Part shown: in pieces, positions 7,878 through 15,655 of the stretch | Numbering within the stretch: the first letter of the stretch is position 1 | Layout: each line of letters starts with the position of its first letter | Source of the DNA: Blautia sp. | GTDB taxonomy: Bacteria > Bacillota > Clostridia > Lachnospirales > Lachnospiraceae | Direction of reading: 5' to 3' | Assembly (NCBI GenBank): GCA_022770365.1 | Contig: JALEHU010000099.1 | Coordinates: 21,199 to 85,198 of the forward strand | DNA: 64,000 bases | Made by a program: the position numbers and the translations under genes | Notes under the pieces: generated by a model | The model's input: the letters and a program-made list of their open reading frames with translations, nothing else | Databases searched by the model: none | What the model was told of the DNA's origin: nothing

Positions 7878-7920
7878 ATTTTAGCAATTTATCACGCAAA
7901 TACAAGCCGACCGGGGGGAT
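7878..7920 (-). promoter_or_regulatory. Promoter B with shared motif copy B
   Basis: The minus-strand motif ATCCCCCCGGTCGGCTTG (7903-7920) abuts and supplies part of the -35 TTGTAT (7900-7905). After 16 nt comes TAAAAT (7878-7883). The layout of motif against -35 is the same as in copies A and C. It lies 67 nt past the LysR stop and ahead of the candidate leader RNA. Confidence 0.5.
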
Positions 7921-7986
7921 ATTTTTTTATTTTTTTTCAGTCCCGGAAAACGCCGGTTTTCAGATCTTCTTTTGTTATTTTAAAAA

Positions 7987-8919
7987 TCACTTATCCCCAT
8001 CCCCCGCATCAGATGCTTCATCTTGAGATAAAAAAGAAACAAATTTAGCAGACCACTCTGAAAGCTCCTCATTCTGCCTTTTTACAAAACCGTATAAAAC
8101 CTGATTTTCATTTCCGGGAAGGGTGATGGAAACAGTTTCTTTATTCCACGGCTCTCCTGACAGATATCCGCCGCTGATATTTACCAGATCACTGACTTTC
8201 AGAATTCTTTCCATAATGTAATCACTGTTCGTTGTAATAACTGTTTCCGCATCTGCTGCCGAGTTTCCCTGGTCATCCAGTATATTCCAGTAATTATCCG
8301 GGGAAAATTCATCGGGAAATCGCTGGATCAGCTTCAGACCGGACAGTGTAAGGCGTCCTTCCTCATTCTTCAGGCAGTCATGTTCTGCACCGGGATAAAC
8401 AGTAATGTCTGTAACTTTCAGCAGCTCAAACTCCAGATAATTTCTATTAAGAAAGTATTGAAATGCAGGCAGCTGATTCTTCATCACATAAACAAATCCC
8501 AGATCATCCATACGTTCCCGTACCCGCTCCACTATTTCACGGCTGCTGGCGGAATAAATCTGATAATGAAGATGATCCTCCTGATGAATCTTATAAAATT
8601 TCACAAACATATCCGCAAACCACGAACTCGGGTTACAGGATACAGAAAGTACTTCTGTCTGTTCCTGCTCATGAACCCCTTCAAGCTTTTCCAGATTTTC
8701 CAGGACAGGCTTTGCATACTGATACACCTGCTCTCCCTCCCTCGTCAGGCGGATTCCTCTGGTATACCGCTCAAACAACCTTATTTTCATGGACTCTTCC
8801 ATGGATTTGATCACTTTGCTCACACTGGACTGTGTCGTATACAGAATCTCTGCCGCCTTGCTGAACGAGCCTGTCTTTGCACAGGCTACAAAATACTTCA
8901 GCTGTTTTAAATCAACCAT
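7987..8919 (-). CDS. LysR-type transcriptional regulator
   Basis: The 310-residue protein opens with the LysR winged helix (residues 1-60; KQLKYFVACAKTGSFSKAAEILYTTQSSVSKVIKSME) and continues with a periplasmic-binding-like effector domain. It ends in an acidic tail (DEASDAGDGDK). The ATG follows AGGAAAAT. It is transcribed toward the importer operon and away from the cobalt genes, and the intergenic region to its right carries the cobalamin riboswitch promoter. It is the natural candidate for the protein that reads the ATCCCCCC-N4-GGCTTG motif, or one of the dyads around 8962-9062. Which one it binds is not decidable here. Confidence 0.88.
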   Translation of the reverse strand: MVDLKQLKYFVACAKTGSFSKAAEILYTTQSSVSKVIKSMEESMKIRLFERYTRGIRLTREGEQVYQYAKPVLENLEKLEGVHEQEQTEVLSVSCNPSSWFADMFVKFYKIHQEDHLHYQIYSASSREIVERVRERMDDLGFVYVMKNQLPAFQYFLNRNYLEFELLKVTDITVYPGAEHDCLKNEEGRLTLSGLKLIQRFPDEFSPDNYWNILDDQGNSAADAETVITTNSDYIMERILKVSDLVNISGGYLSGEPWNKETVSITLPGNENQVLYGFVKRQNEELSEWSAKFVSFLSQDEASDAGDGDK

Positions 8920-8961
8920 ATTTTCCTGCCTTATCTGATGTTCTTATTATCTCATGATACC

Positions 8962-8985
8962 AGGGGCAAAATACCTTTTGCCCCT
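8962..8985. promoter_or_regulatory. Strong inverted repeat ahead of the LysR gene
   Basis: AGGGGCAAAA and TTTTGCCCCT form a perfect 10-bp inverted repeat with a 4-nt spacer (TACC), 43 nt upstream of the LysR start. No T run follows on either strand, so it is more likely an operator or a 5' leader hairpin than a terminator. Autoregulation by LysR is possible. Confidence 0.5.
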
Positions 8986-9029
8986 ATCATTATTAATATA
9001 CCACAAATAGAAAAACCTGTCATTTTTTT

Positions 9030-9103
9030 TATATTTCTTTCAGTATAAGTATATTTCTTTCAATGTAGATAATTGACAAAACATCAGAATATGTTACTAT
9101 AAA
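9030..9103 (+). promoter_or_regulatory. Promoter of the cobalamin-riboswitch transcript with paired direct repeats
   Basis: TTGACA lies at 9073-9078 with TACTAT (9095-9100) or TATAAA (9098-9103) as the -10. Just upstream, TATATTTCTTTCA occurs twice (9030-9042 and 9050-9062), 20 nt apart, that is on the same face of the helix after two turns. This is the geometry of an activator or paired-dimer site in the divergent region between the LysR gene and cbiM. Confidence 0.5.
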
Positions 9104-9120
9104 TGCAGTAGAAAATGTTT

Positions 9121-9286
9121 CAAGGTGCCTGTACTTCACCTTTCGGAGTATAGGAGAATAGGGAAGTGAGTGAAAGGCTCACACGGTCACGCCGCTGTAT
9201 GGGAGGAGCTGTGTTTTGAAATGCCACTGGGGGTATCCGGGAAGGCAAAATGCAGCAGGGAGCCCCGAGTCAGAAGACCTGCCTTG
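9121..9286 (+). ncRNA. Cobalamin (B12) riboswitch aptamer
   Basis: The aptamer shows the conserved blocks of the class: AATAGGGAAG, then GTGAGTGAAAGGCTCAC, a CGCCGCTGTATGGG segment, GCCACTGGGGG, a GGGAAGGC block, and AGCCCCGAGTCAGAAGACCTGCC. CAAGGT (9121-9126) pairs with GCCTTG (9281-9286) to form the closing stem. It precedes cobalt transport and chelatase genes, so high cobalamin should shut off cobalt uptake. Between aptamer and cbiM lie a terminator (9396-9428) and a palindromic repeat (9428-9467). Confidence 0.93.
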
Positions 9287-9395
9287 TACGTGTGATTTGC
9301 ACGGATTACGAACGATGGCCTTGTGTAAGAACAGGTGATTTTCAGTATATCAGACCGTATACGGATAAACAGCTGAAACTGCCTGTTCCTGTAAC

Positions 9396-9428
9396 AGCCT
9401 GTCGGGATCTTCCCTGCAGGCTTTTTTA
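9396..9428 (+). terminator. Riboswitch expression platform terminator
   Basis: AGCCTG (9396-9401) pairs with CAGGCT (9417-9422), with GGGA/TCCC pairing inside, followed by TTTTTTATT. It lies about 110 nt beyond the aptamer and 65 nt before cbiM. Ligand-dependent termination here would control the cbi operon. The competing antiterminator probably involves the CTGCCTGTTCCTGTAACAG stretch just upstream. Confidence 0.75.
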
Positions 9429-9467
9429 TTTCATAGCAAAGTGCTGCGCATTTTCCTATGATATAAA
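9428..9467. repeat. Dispersed palindromic repeat, copy 1
   Basis: The hairpin has an outer stem TCATAG/CTATGA (9431-9436 with 9456-9461) and an inner stem AAAGTGC/GCATTTT with a 3-nt loop. A very similar element lies at 62081-62123, between livK and livH. Shared outer arms, inner GTGC...GCAT and the trailing ATATAAA indicate a small interspersed repeat family. Here it sits between the riboswitch terminator and the cbiM ribosome binding site. Confidence 0.55.
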
Positions 9468-9493
9468 ACAGATAACCGGAATGGAGAAAAACG

Positions 9494-10240
9494 ATGAACA
9501 AAACACAAAAAAAGATCATTGCACTAACAGCCGGAATTTCTCTTTCTTTCGGCATTGTCCCCACTGTAAATGCCATGCACATTATGGAAGGTTATCTTCC
9601 GGCCGGATACTGCATCGCATGGGGCGCATTATGCATCCCGTTTCTTTTTGCAGGATTTCTTTCAATTAAAAAAACACTGAACGAACATCGGAATCTGATC
9701 ACTCTGCTGGCCATGTCCGGCGCCTTTGTTTTTGTGATCTCCTCACTGAAGATTCCGTCTGTCACCGGCAGCTGTTCCCATATGACCGGAACAGGACTGG
9801 GAGCAATCCTCTTCGGACCTTCTGCAGTTTCCATACTCGGACTGATCGTGCTGCTGTTTCAGGCAATCCTTCTTGCTCACGGCGGGCTGACCACCATTGG
9901 TGCAAACACCTTTTCCATGGCAATTGCAGGTCCTTTTGTCTCCTATGGAATTTATCTTCTCTGCAAGAAAGCACGGATCAATAAAAAAGCATCTGCTTTT
10001 TTCGCTGCGGCTCTGGGGGATCTTTTTACCTACTGCATCACAGCATTCCAGCTGGCACTTGCACACAATACAGATACCACGTTCGGTGCCGCTCTCGGAA
10101 AATTTATGCTTGTTTTTGCACCTACCCAGATTCCTCTCGCAGTGATCGAGGGCATCATTACCATGGTGATCGTTATGGGACTGGAATCTTATGCCAGACC
10201 GGAACTGAGGGCTGTGGGATACTTTAAGGAGAATCAATAA
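9494..10240 (+). CDS. cbiM: Cobalt ECF transporter, substrate-binding membrane protein CbiM
   Basis: The 248-residue protein has a signal peptide ending VNA (residue 27), so the mature chain would start MHIMEGYLP. In this family the new N-terminal Met-His region binds Co(II), and the His pair here is intact. About seven membrane helices follow. The GPSAVSILGLIVLLFQAILLAHGGLTTIGAN signature near residue 115-145 is typical. The ATG follows GGAGAAAAACG. It is the S component of the CbiMNQO importer and lies under the cobalamin riboswitch. Confidence 0.93.
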   Translation: MNKTQKKIIALTAGISLSFGIVPTVNAMHIMEGYLPAGYCIAWGALCIPFLFAGFLSIKKTLNEHRNLITLLAMSGAFVFVISSLKIPSVTGSCSHMTGTGLGAILFGPSAVSILGLIVLLFQAILLAHGGLTTIGANTFSMAIAGPFVSYGIYLLCKKARINKKASAFFAAALGDLFTYCITAFQLALAHNTDTTFGAALGKFMLVFAPTQIPLAVIEGIITMVIVMGLESYARPELRAVGYFKENQ

Positions 10241-10241
10241 C

Positions 10242-10562
10242 ATGAAAAAAACTGTTTTAATTGCTGTCATTGCTGTTTTACTGATCGCACTGATTCCTTT
10301 ATTTGTATTAAAGGATGCAGATTTCGGCGGCTCTGATGACGCCGGAAGTACGGTTGTGGAAGAAGTGGATTCGTCCTACGAACCATGGGCCACCCCCATA
10401 CTGGAAAAGCTTCTGGGAAGAGAACTTCCGGGAGAAGTGGAAAGTCTCTTTTTCTGTATCCAGACCGGAATCGGTGTAGGGATCATCGCCTTTTTCATGG
10501 GGCGTTTTGTAGAACGAAAAAAATGGATGAAAAATGACAATCAGGACAGGAGTGAATCATGA
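10242..10562 (+). CDS. cbiN: Cobalt ECF transporter auxiliary protein CbiN
   Basis: The 106-residue protein has two membrane helices (about 5-24 and 70-88) joined by a short outside loop containing DFGGSDD and YEPWATPILE, as in CbiN. It starts one base after the cbiM stop, with AAGGAG as binding site. CbiN is needed for metal loading into CbiM. Its last codons overlap cbiQ by 4 nt. Confidence 0.9.
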   Translation: MKKTVLIAVIAVLLIALIPLFVLKDADFGGSDDAGSTVVEEVDSSYEPWATPILEKLLGRELPGEVESLFFCIQTGIGVGIIAFFMGRFVERKKWMKNDNQDRSES

Positions 10563-11335
10563 TTGTAATCGACAAACTCTGCTACCGTTCTCCTCTCCGG
10601 TATGAAAATGCCGGTGAAAAATTTGCATTTGCGGTCATCACCCTGGGCATCTGTGTAATGAGCCGTTCTATTACGGTCGCCTGTATCGTGCTTCCGGTCA
10701 TGGGGATTCTCACTGTCTGGAAAGGGGGCGTCCCGCTTTCCCGCTATCTGCATTTTCTGACGGTTCCTCTGGCGTTTATGCTGCTGAGTACAGCTGCCGT
10801 GATGTTCCATATCCGCCGTACCCCCATGGATTTATTTGCTGTTCCCATAGGAAACTGGTATTTTACCACAGGCATACACTCACTGCTCTATGGTATCCAG
10901 CTCATCCTCACCGCCGTTGCCTCGGTTTCCTGTTTGTACTTCCTATCTTTCACCACACCCATGCCTGACATTCTGGAGGTCTTAAGGAAACTTCACTGCC
11001 CGAAGCTGCTCATTGAACTGATGCTTCTGATCTACCGGTTCATTTTTGTTCTGCTTGACACAGCTTCCGCTATTACCACCTCACAGAACTGCCGTCTTGG
11101 AAACAGGAACTACAGGACATCCGTCAAATCTTTCGGCATGCTCGGCTCTTCGCTGATGATCCGGGCCGTGCAGCGCTCCAATAAACTGTACGATGCCATG
11201 GAAGCAAGATGCTATGATGGAACGATCCGGGTTCTGTCAGAAAGCCGTCCGCCCAGAAAAAAAATTGTTGCGGCGATCATCCTGTTTGATACGGCACTGC
11301 TTGTATTTGCCTTATGGAGGAAATTTCTTATATGA
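10559..11335 (+). CDS. cbiQ: Cobalt ECF transporter, transmembrane coupling protein CbiQ
   Basis: The 258-residue T component starts at an ATG overlapping the cbiN stop (ATGA) and preceded by AGGAG. It has four to five helices in the first 150 residues. The coupling helices carry A-x-x-x-R-G-like elements in the region SLMIRAVQRSNKLYDAMEARCYDG near residue 200. It connects CbiM to the ATPase encoded next, with which it again overlaps by 4 nt. Confidence 0.9.
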   Translation: MIVIDKLCYRSPLRYENAGEKFAFAVITLGICVMSRSITVACIVLPVMGILTVWKGGVPLSRYLHFLTVPLAFMLLSTAAVMFHIRRTPMDLFAVPIGNWYFTTGIHSLLYGIQLILTAVASVSCLYFLSFTTPMPDILEVLRKLHCPKLLIELMLLIYRFIFVLLDTASAITTSQNCRLGNRNYRTSVKSFGMLGSSLMIRAVQRSNKLYDAMEARCYDGTIRVLSESRPPRKKIVAAIILFDTALLVFALWRKFLI

Positions 11336-12996
11336 ACACACATGACGATGTTATCCTGAAAGCAGATAATCTGTATTTTTCTTATGATGACGATACATCC
11401 CACTCTCTTAACGGACTTTCTCTGGAAATCCGCCGAAAAAAGAAAATTGCTTTTATGGGAGCCAACGGCAGCGGAAAATCCACCTTTTTCCTCTGCTGTA
11501 CCGGAATCTGCCGTCCTCAGTCCGGAAAACTCTTTTTTAACGGAAAAGAATACTCTTATTCCAAAAAAGAGCTTCTGGAACTTAGAAGCAAAATCGGCAT
11601 TGTATTTCAGGATCCCGATAACCAGCTTTTTTCTGCCAGTGTCTATCAGGAAATTTCTTTTGGTATCCTGAATCTCGGCGTACCGGAAGAACAGGCACGC
11701 AAAGAGGTGGAAGAGGTCATTGACACTCTGGAGATCACCCCGTTTCGCCACAAACCCACCCACGCATTAAGCGGCGGTCAGAAAAAACAGGTTTCCATCG
11801 CGGATATTCTTGTAATGCACCCTGACATCATCATCCTGGATGAGCCCTCCGCAGCGCTGGATCCCAGACATACCACCATGGTAAACCAGATCGTCAATCG
11901 TATGACACAGCAGGGGATTACAGTAATGATGGCTACCCATGACGTCAACTATGCCTATGAGTGGGCAGATGAAGTAGTACTGTTTCACGAAGGAAAAGTT
12001 CTGATACACGGGACTCCCGCTGAGGTTTTTACCAACCGCGCGGCCCTCAGACAGACGAATCTGGAACCCCCCGTGGTTTTAGAATTATTTGAAAGTCTCT
12101 GCCAGAAACAGATTCTCAAAACTTCGCTCCCCCTTCCCAGAAACTTAAAAACTCTTGAAAAATATATTTCAGATATTCACTTAAACCCATGTTACGGAGG
12201 AAAAAATACCATGTCTTCAGAAGCAAAAAAAGCAATCCTGGCAGTCAGCTTCGGCACCAGCCACAATGATACCAGGGAAGTAACCATTGATGCCATTGAA
12301 CAGGATATCCGGGATGCATTTCCGGATTATACGCTTTACCGGGCGTGGACCAGCAAAATGATCATCCGGAAACTAAAGACCAGAGACAATGTCCATGTAC
12401 ATAATGTAAAAGAGGCAATGGAGCAGATGCGTGCGGATGGAATCACGGATGTTCTGATCCAGCCTACCCATGTGATTAACGGTATCGAAAATGACCTGAT
12501 GAAAGAAGATGCACTGGCCTATCGCGATGATTTTCATTCTATTTCCTTCGGCGATCCTCTGCTTACCAGTGAACAGGATAATCTGGATGTGATCCGGGCG
12601 ATCACAGAAGAATTTTCTGATTTGAAGCAGGATGAAGCACTGGTTCTCATGGGGCATGGAACCACCCATTATGCCAACGCCATTTATGCTGCCCTGGACT
12701 ATACTTTTAAAGATAAAGGCTATCGTAATATCTTCCTCGGCACAGTAGAAGCATATCCGTCTATGGAAAGCCTGATGCGAATGATCAAAGAATACAATCC
12801 TCGCAAAGTCATTCTTGCTCCTTTTATGATTGTTGCCGGTGATCACGCAAAAAATGATATGGCAGGAGATGATCCTGATTCCTGGTACAGTCAGTTCAAA
12901 GCTGCCGGTTTTGAGACGGAAACAAGGATCATTGGACTTGGCCAGTATCCCGGAATCCGCAGAATCTTTGTGAAGCATCTGAAAGCAATACAGTAA
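11332..12996 (+). CDS. cbiO-cbiK: Fused CbiO ATPase and CbiK sirohydrochlorin cobaltochelatase
   Basis: From ATG 11332 (GGAGG upstream, overlapping the cbiQ stop) the frame runs 554 codons without interruption. Residues 1-250 are an ECF ATPase: Walker A GANGSGKS at 43-50, signature ALSGGQKKQ, Walker B IIILDEPSAALDP, and switch ATHD. Residues 294-554 are a class II chelatase like CbiK: VLMGHGTTHYAN and APFMIVAGDHAKNDMAGDD supply two active-site histidines, and GTVEAYPSM supplies the metal-site glutamate. CbiK inserts Co(II) into sirohydrochlorin. At the junction an intact GGAGG and ATG (12211) remain, so CbiK alone may also be made by internal initiation. The fusion would link cobalt uptake with cobalt insertion. 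A lost stop codon between two formerly separate genes is the simplest origin. Confidence 0.9.
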   Translation: MNTHDDVILKADNLYFSYDDDTSHSLNGLSLEIRRKKKIAFMGANGSGKSTFFLCCTGICRPQSGKLFFNGKEYSYSKKELLELRSKIGIVFQDPDNQLFSASVYQEISFGILNLGVPEEQARKEVEEVIDTLEITPFRHKPTHALSGGQKKQVSIADILVMHPDIIILDEPSAALDPRHTTMVNQIVNRMTQQGITVMMATHDVNYAYEWADEVVLFHEGKVLIHGTPAEVFTNRAALRQTNLEPPVVLELFESLCQKQILKTSLPLPRNLKTLEKYISDIHLNPCYGGKNTMSSEAKKAILAVSFGTSHNDTREVTIDAIEQDIRDAFPDYTLYRAWTSKMIIRKLKTRDNVHVHNVKEAMEQMRADGITDVLIQPTHVINGIENDLMKEDALAYRDDFHSISFGDPLLTSEQDNLDVIRAITEEFSDLKQDEALVLMGHGTTHYANAIYAALDYTFKDKGYRNIFLGTVEAYPSMESLMRMIKEYNPRKVILAPFMIVAGDHAKNDMAGDDPDSWYSQFKAAGFETETRIIGLGQYPGIRRIFVKHLKAIQ

Positions 12997-13034
12997 ATAC
13001 ACAGATCTGCAGGAGCAGAGCCCACTATAGTCAA

Positions 13035-13083
13035 AAAGTCCTCAGACTTTCCGATACAGCAGCAGCGGAAATCTGAGGACTTT
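13035..13083. terminator. Bidirectional terminator between convergent operons
   Basis: AAAGTCCTCAGA (13035-13046) pairs with TCTGAGGACTTT (13072-13083), extended inside by TTTCCG/CGGAAA with one bulged C. The stem totals 18 bp. It separates cbiK from the convergent three-domain gene at 13113. Confidence 0.85.
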
Positions 13084-13112
13084 ACTTATATTTCTATTTT
13101 TATTTATATGAT

Positions 13113-15587
13113 TCACTCCGGTTTTACCGCACAGAGCATGAACATGGGAGTTGGATTATAAAATTCATCTTTTTCTATATAAATTCTTGTACTGATACCA
13201 AGGTCAATGTTAAATTTCTCCAGATTCATTTTCCCCAGAGTTTCCAGATCCCATGCAGGACGGCTGTAGGAGCTGATAGGAAGCTGTCTTTTGATTTCCT
13301 CACATTCACGCATCATCTCATCTCCAACCGTATGATGAGCATGTGTCTCAGGCAGATCAGATGTGTCCGCGAAATCGCTCAGGCCATAATTGGCATCAAA
13401 ATTCAGAAGGATACCGCCTTTTTTCAAAACACGCAGCCATTCCCGGTAAGCCTGAGCGGCATCCGGCAAAGTCCACGTCAGATTCCGTGACACCACCACG
13501 TCAAAACTTTCCGAAGGAAAATCCAGATGTTCCGCATCCATCTCATAAAATTCGCAGTAAACGCCTTCCTCAGCCGCAAGCTTTCTGGAATTCTCCACCA
13601 TTTCCGGTGTCAGATCGGTTCCTGTGGCCTCATAGCCCTGCTTTGCCAGCAGTATGGTGAAAAATCCTGTTCCGCATCCCACATCCAGAATCCTCAGAGG
13701 CTCTTCTGTGCCCGATAAGCCCGATTTTTTGATCTGCTGCTCTATTTCCCTGAGCCAGCGTCCTGCCATCGCACTGTGGAGCTCCTGACGGCGCTGTGAA
13801 AGAAAGCTTTCGCTTCGTTTCCCCCAGTATCTCACGATCCGTTCCTTGCGCTCATCATTCTCTTTTACGATCCTGCCATAGGCAACCATCGGGCCGTCTT
13901 CCAGAACCTGCAGCGAACCTGTCTGGTAAAGAATAATGCCGTCATATTCCGCAGTGCTGACTTCCAGTACATGGCCTTCATAATCACGCACTTCTCCAAG
14001 AAATTCCCCTTTGCGTACAATGTCACCGGCTTTTCTGGCAGGATACCACAAACCGCCCTGTGATGCATCCTGATAGCGTACATCTGCCACATCCAGCGGA
14101 TAATAAGTACGATAATCTTTGATTCCCTGATAAATTCCCAGATGGCATAAAATATTGCGCACATCCCGTCTGGTGGACCGGGCTTCCTCACTTTTCCAGT
14201 TTCCCATTCCTCCCCGTTCGATCAGGATACTGGGAATTCCTGCAGATGCGGCATAATTATAGGCGCCTCCGGATTCCACATTGGACTTTACCATATAAGG
14301 CACATCCACCTGCTCTGCCATCTGCCGCGACGCTGCAACTACTTCCGGTGCTGCTTTTCCGGCATAATATACATAGGGAGTCAGTTCCTCATAATCATCT
14401 CCGCTGTGCAGATCAATACAATAATCTGCTGCCGGATACAGTTCCTGAACAATCGCATATGCCAGGCGCTCCATTTCCGTTCCGTCTGCCCTGCCCGGAA
14501 ATACGCGGTTCAGGTTCTTGTCATCACTCAGTCCCATACTGCCGTTCCTCGCCTCAAATGCAGGCCTGTTCACCACTTTCACAAGAATGATCGTTCCTGT
14601 CACCTTTTCGATTTTCAGCCTCTCGGACAGCTCGATCACGGACTGGATTCCCACATATTCTCCGGCATGAACACCTGCCATGACCAGGGCGGTTTTGCCC
14701 GGCTGCTTCCCGTGAAGAATCGTTGCGGGAAGCGGGAATTCACCATTTCCCAGTTTCAGGCATCCGCTGACCCGTTCTCCGGGAGCCGCTTCCATACCGC
14801 ACAGACGAAAAACGTCCTTCTCCTTAATACCTCTTAGTAAAAATACAGTTGTGGAAGAGTTATTCACAATTTCTTCTTCTGTCCAGACTTCTTTCCACAC
14901 ATCTTCATCACAGTCCACCTGTGTAAAACCAGCAGCTCCCATGGCTTCCAGATCCCACTGCGGCCTTTTGAGACGGCTTAATGGAACCTGTCTTGCGATT
15001 TCTTCCATTTTCTCATTATCGGTGTCACCGTAGTAATCTTCAAACTGCTCGTCTGCCACATTCTGACGGTCTGCCTCATAAGCTTCTCTCTTGTGTTCAT
15101 CGAATAAATGTCCGTACCAGTCCGCATCAAAATTAAGCAGTACACCACCTTTTTTCAGTACACGGTACCATTCCTTATAAGCTTTTGCCGGATCCGGAAG
15201 GTTCCAGGTAACATTGCGCGTAACAACTGCATCAAACTGCCCATCTTCCAGCTTCAGTTCCTGGGCATCTCCCACCATCCAGCAGATTTTTTCCGCCAGG
15301 TTTCCTGCATTCTGACGGGCTTCTTTAAGCATCTCTGCTGTATAGTCCACAGCTGTTACCTGATATCCGGCTTCTGCAAGGAGAATGGCAAAAAAGCCAG
15401 GCCCCGTGCCCACATCCAGTATATGGATATCTGCCGGCTCCTTTCCAGGAAAATGCTCTGTGAGTAGTGCAAGTAACTTTTCCTTCCACATCGAACGTCT
15501 GGCGTCCGCCATTTCCTGCTGATTATATTCAGAATAACCGGAAGCACGTTTTGTCCAGTATTCATAAATCTCCTCTTTTAAATTCAT
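13113..15587 (-). CDS. Three-domain protein: methyltransferase, M14 zinc deacylase, methyltransferase
   Basis: The 824-residue cytosolic protein has three parts. Residues 1-255 are a class I methyltransferase (motif I LDVGTGPG at 57-64). Residues about 260-575 are a succinylglutamate desuccinylase/aspartoacylase-like M14 domain, with zinc ligands H307 and E310 (HAGE) and H394 (DLHSG), and a catalytic glutamate likely E457 (LIERGG). Residues 580-824 are a second methyltransferase (LDVGCGTG at 634-641). The two methyltransferase halves are paralogous: both contain RN(V/L)TW(N/T)LPD followed by an AYxEWxRVLKKGGxLLNFDA-type block. All key residues are intact. The ATG follows GGAG. The promoter carries the same 18-nt motif as the importer operon. 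The product may make, modify or release an N-acylated metal chelator; that is inference. A gene fusion after duplication is likely. Confidence 0.82.
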   Translation of the reverse strand: MNLKEEIYEYWTKRASGYSEYNQQEMADARRSMWKEKLLALLTEHFPGKEPADIHILDVGTGPGFFAILLAEAGYQVTAVDYTAEMLKEARQNAGNLAEKICWMVGDAQELKLEDGQFDAVVTRNVTWNLPDPAKAYKEWYRVLKKGGVLLNFDADWYGHLFDEHKREAYEADRQNVADEQFEDYYGDTDNEKMEEIARQVPLSRLKRPQWDLEAMGAAGFTQVDCDEDVWKEVWTEEEIVNNSSTTVFLLRGIKEKDVFRLCGMEAAPGERVSGCLKLGNGEFPLPATILHGKQPGKTALVMAGVHAGEYVGIQSVIELSERLKIEKVTGTIILVKVVNRPAFEARNGSMGLSDDKNLNRVFPGRADGTEMERLAYAIVQELYPAADYCIDLHSGDDYEELTPYVYYAGKAAPEVVAASRQMAEQVDVPYMVKSNVESGGAYNYAASAGIPSILIERGGMGNWKSEEARSTRRDVRNILCHLGIYQGIKDYRTYYPLDVADVRYQDASQGGLWYPARKAGDIVRKGEFLGEVRDYEGHVLEVSTAEYDGIILYQTGSLQVLEDGPMVAYGRIVKENDERKERIVRYWGKRSESFLSQRRQELHSAMAGRWLREIEQQIKKSGLSGTEEPLRILDVGCGTGFFTILLAKQGYEATGTDLTPEMVENSRKLAAEEGVYCEFYEMDAEHLDFPSESFDVVVSRNLTWTLPDAAQAYREWLRVLKKGGILLNFDANYGLSDFADTSDLPETHAHHTVGDEMMRECEEIKRQLPISSYSRPAWDLETLGKMNLEKFNIDLGISTRIYIEKDEFYNPTPMFMLCAVKPE

Positions 15588-15655
15588 ATCTCAGCTCCGT
15601 TGATTCAAAACCAGGCATATCTCTCCCTGCCTGACACATTCCTGTTTCATAGCCA

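Larger units (their letters stand above)
7494..7986 (-). other. Control region between the LysR gene and the importer operon
   Basis: These 493 nt contain no convincing gene. A 60-codon open frame at 7523-7705 has no ribosome binding site and runs through a regulatory motif. From right to left on the transcribed strand the region holds a promoter with one shared motif (7878-7920), a stretch with hairpins (7803-7834 and 7786-7800), a terminator (7732-7765), a small TCCCAT/ATGGGA hairpin (7700-7718), and a second promoter with a second shared motif (7565-7608). A further hairpin GAAAAC/GTTTTC lies just past the LysR stop near 7947-7962. Confidence 0.6.

Noticed and set aside
9743..10270. 175-codon minus-strand frame opposite cbiM
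   Set aside because: It is fully antisense to cbiM, which is unmistakable; the frame is rich in Cys, His and Arg as expected of a shadow.
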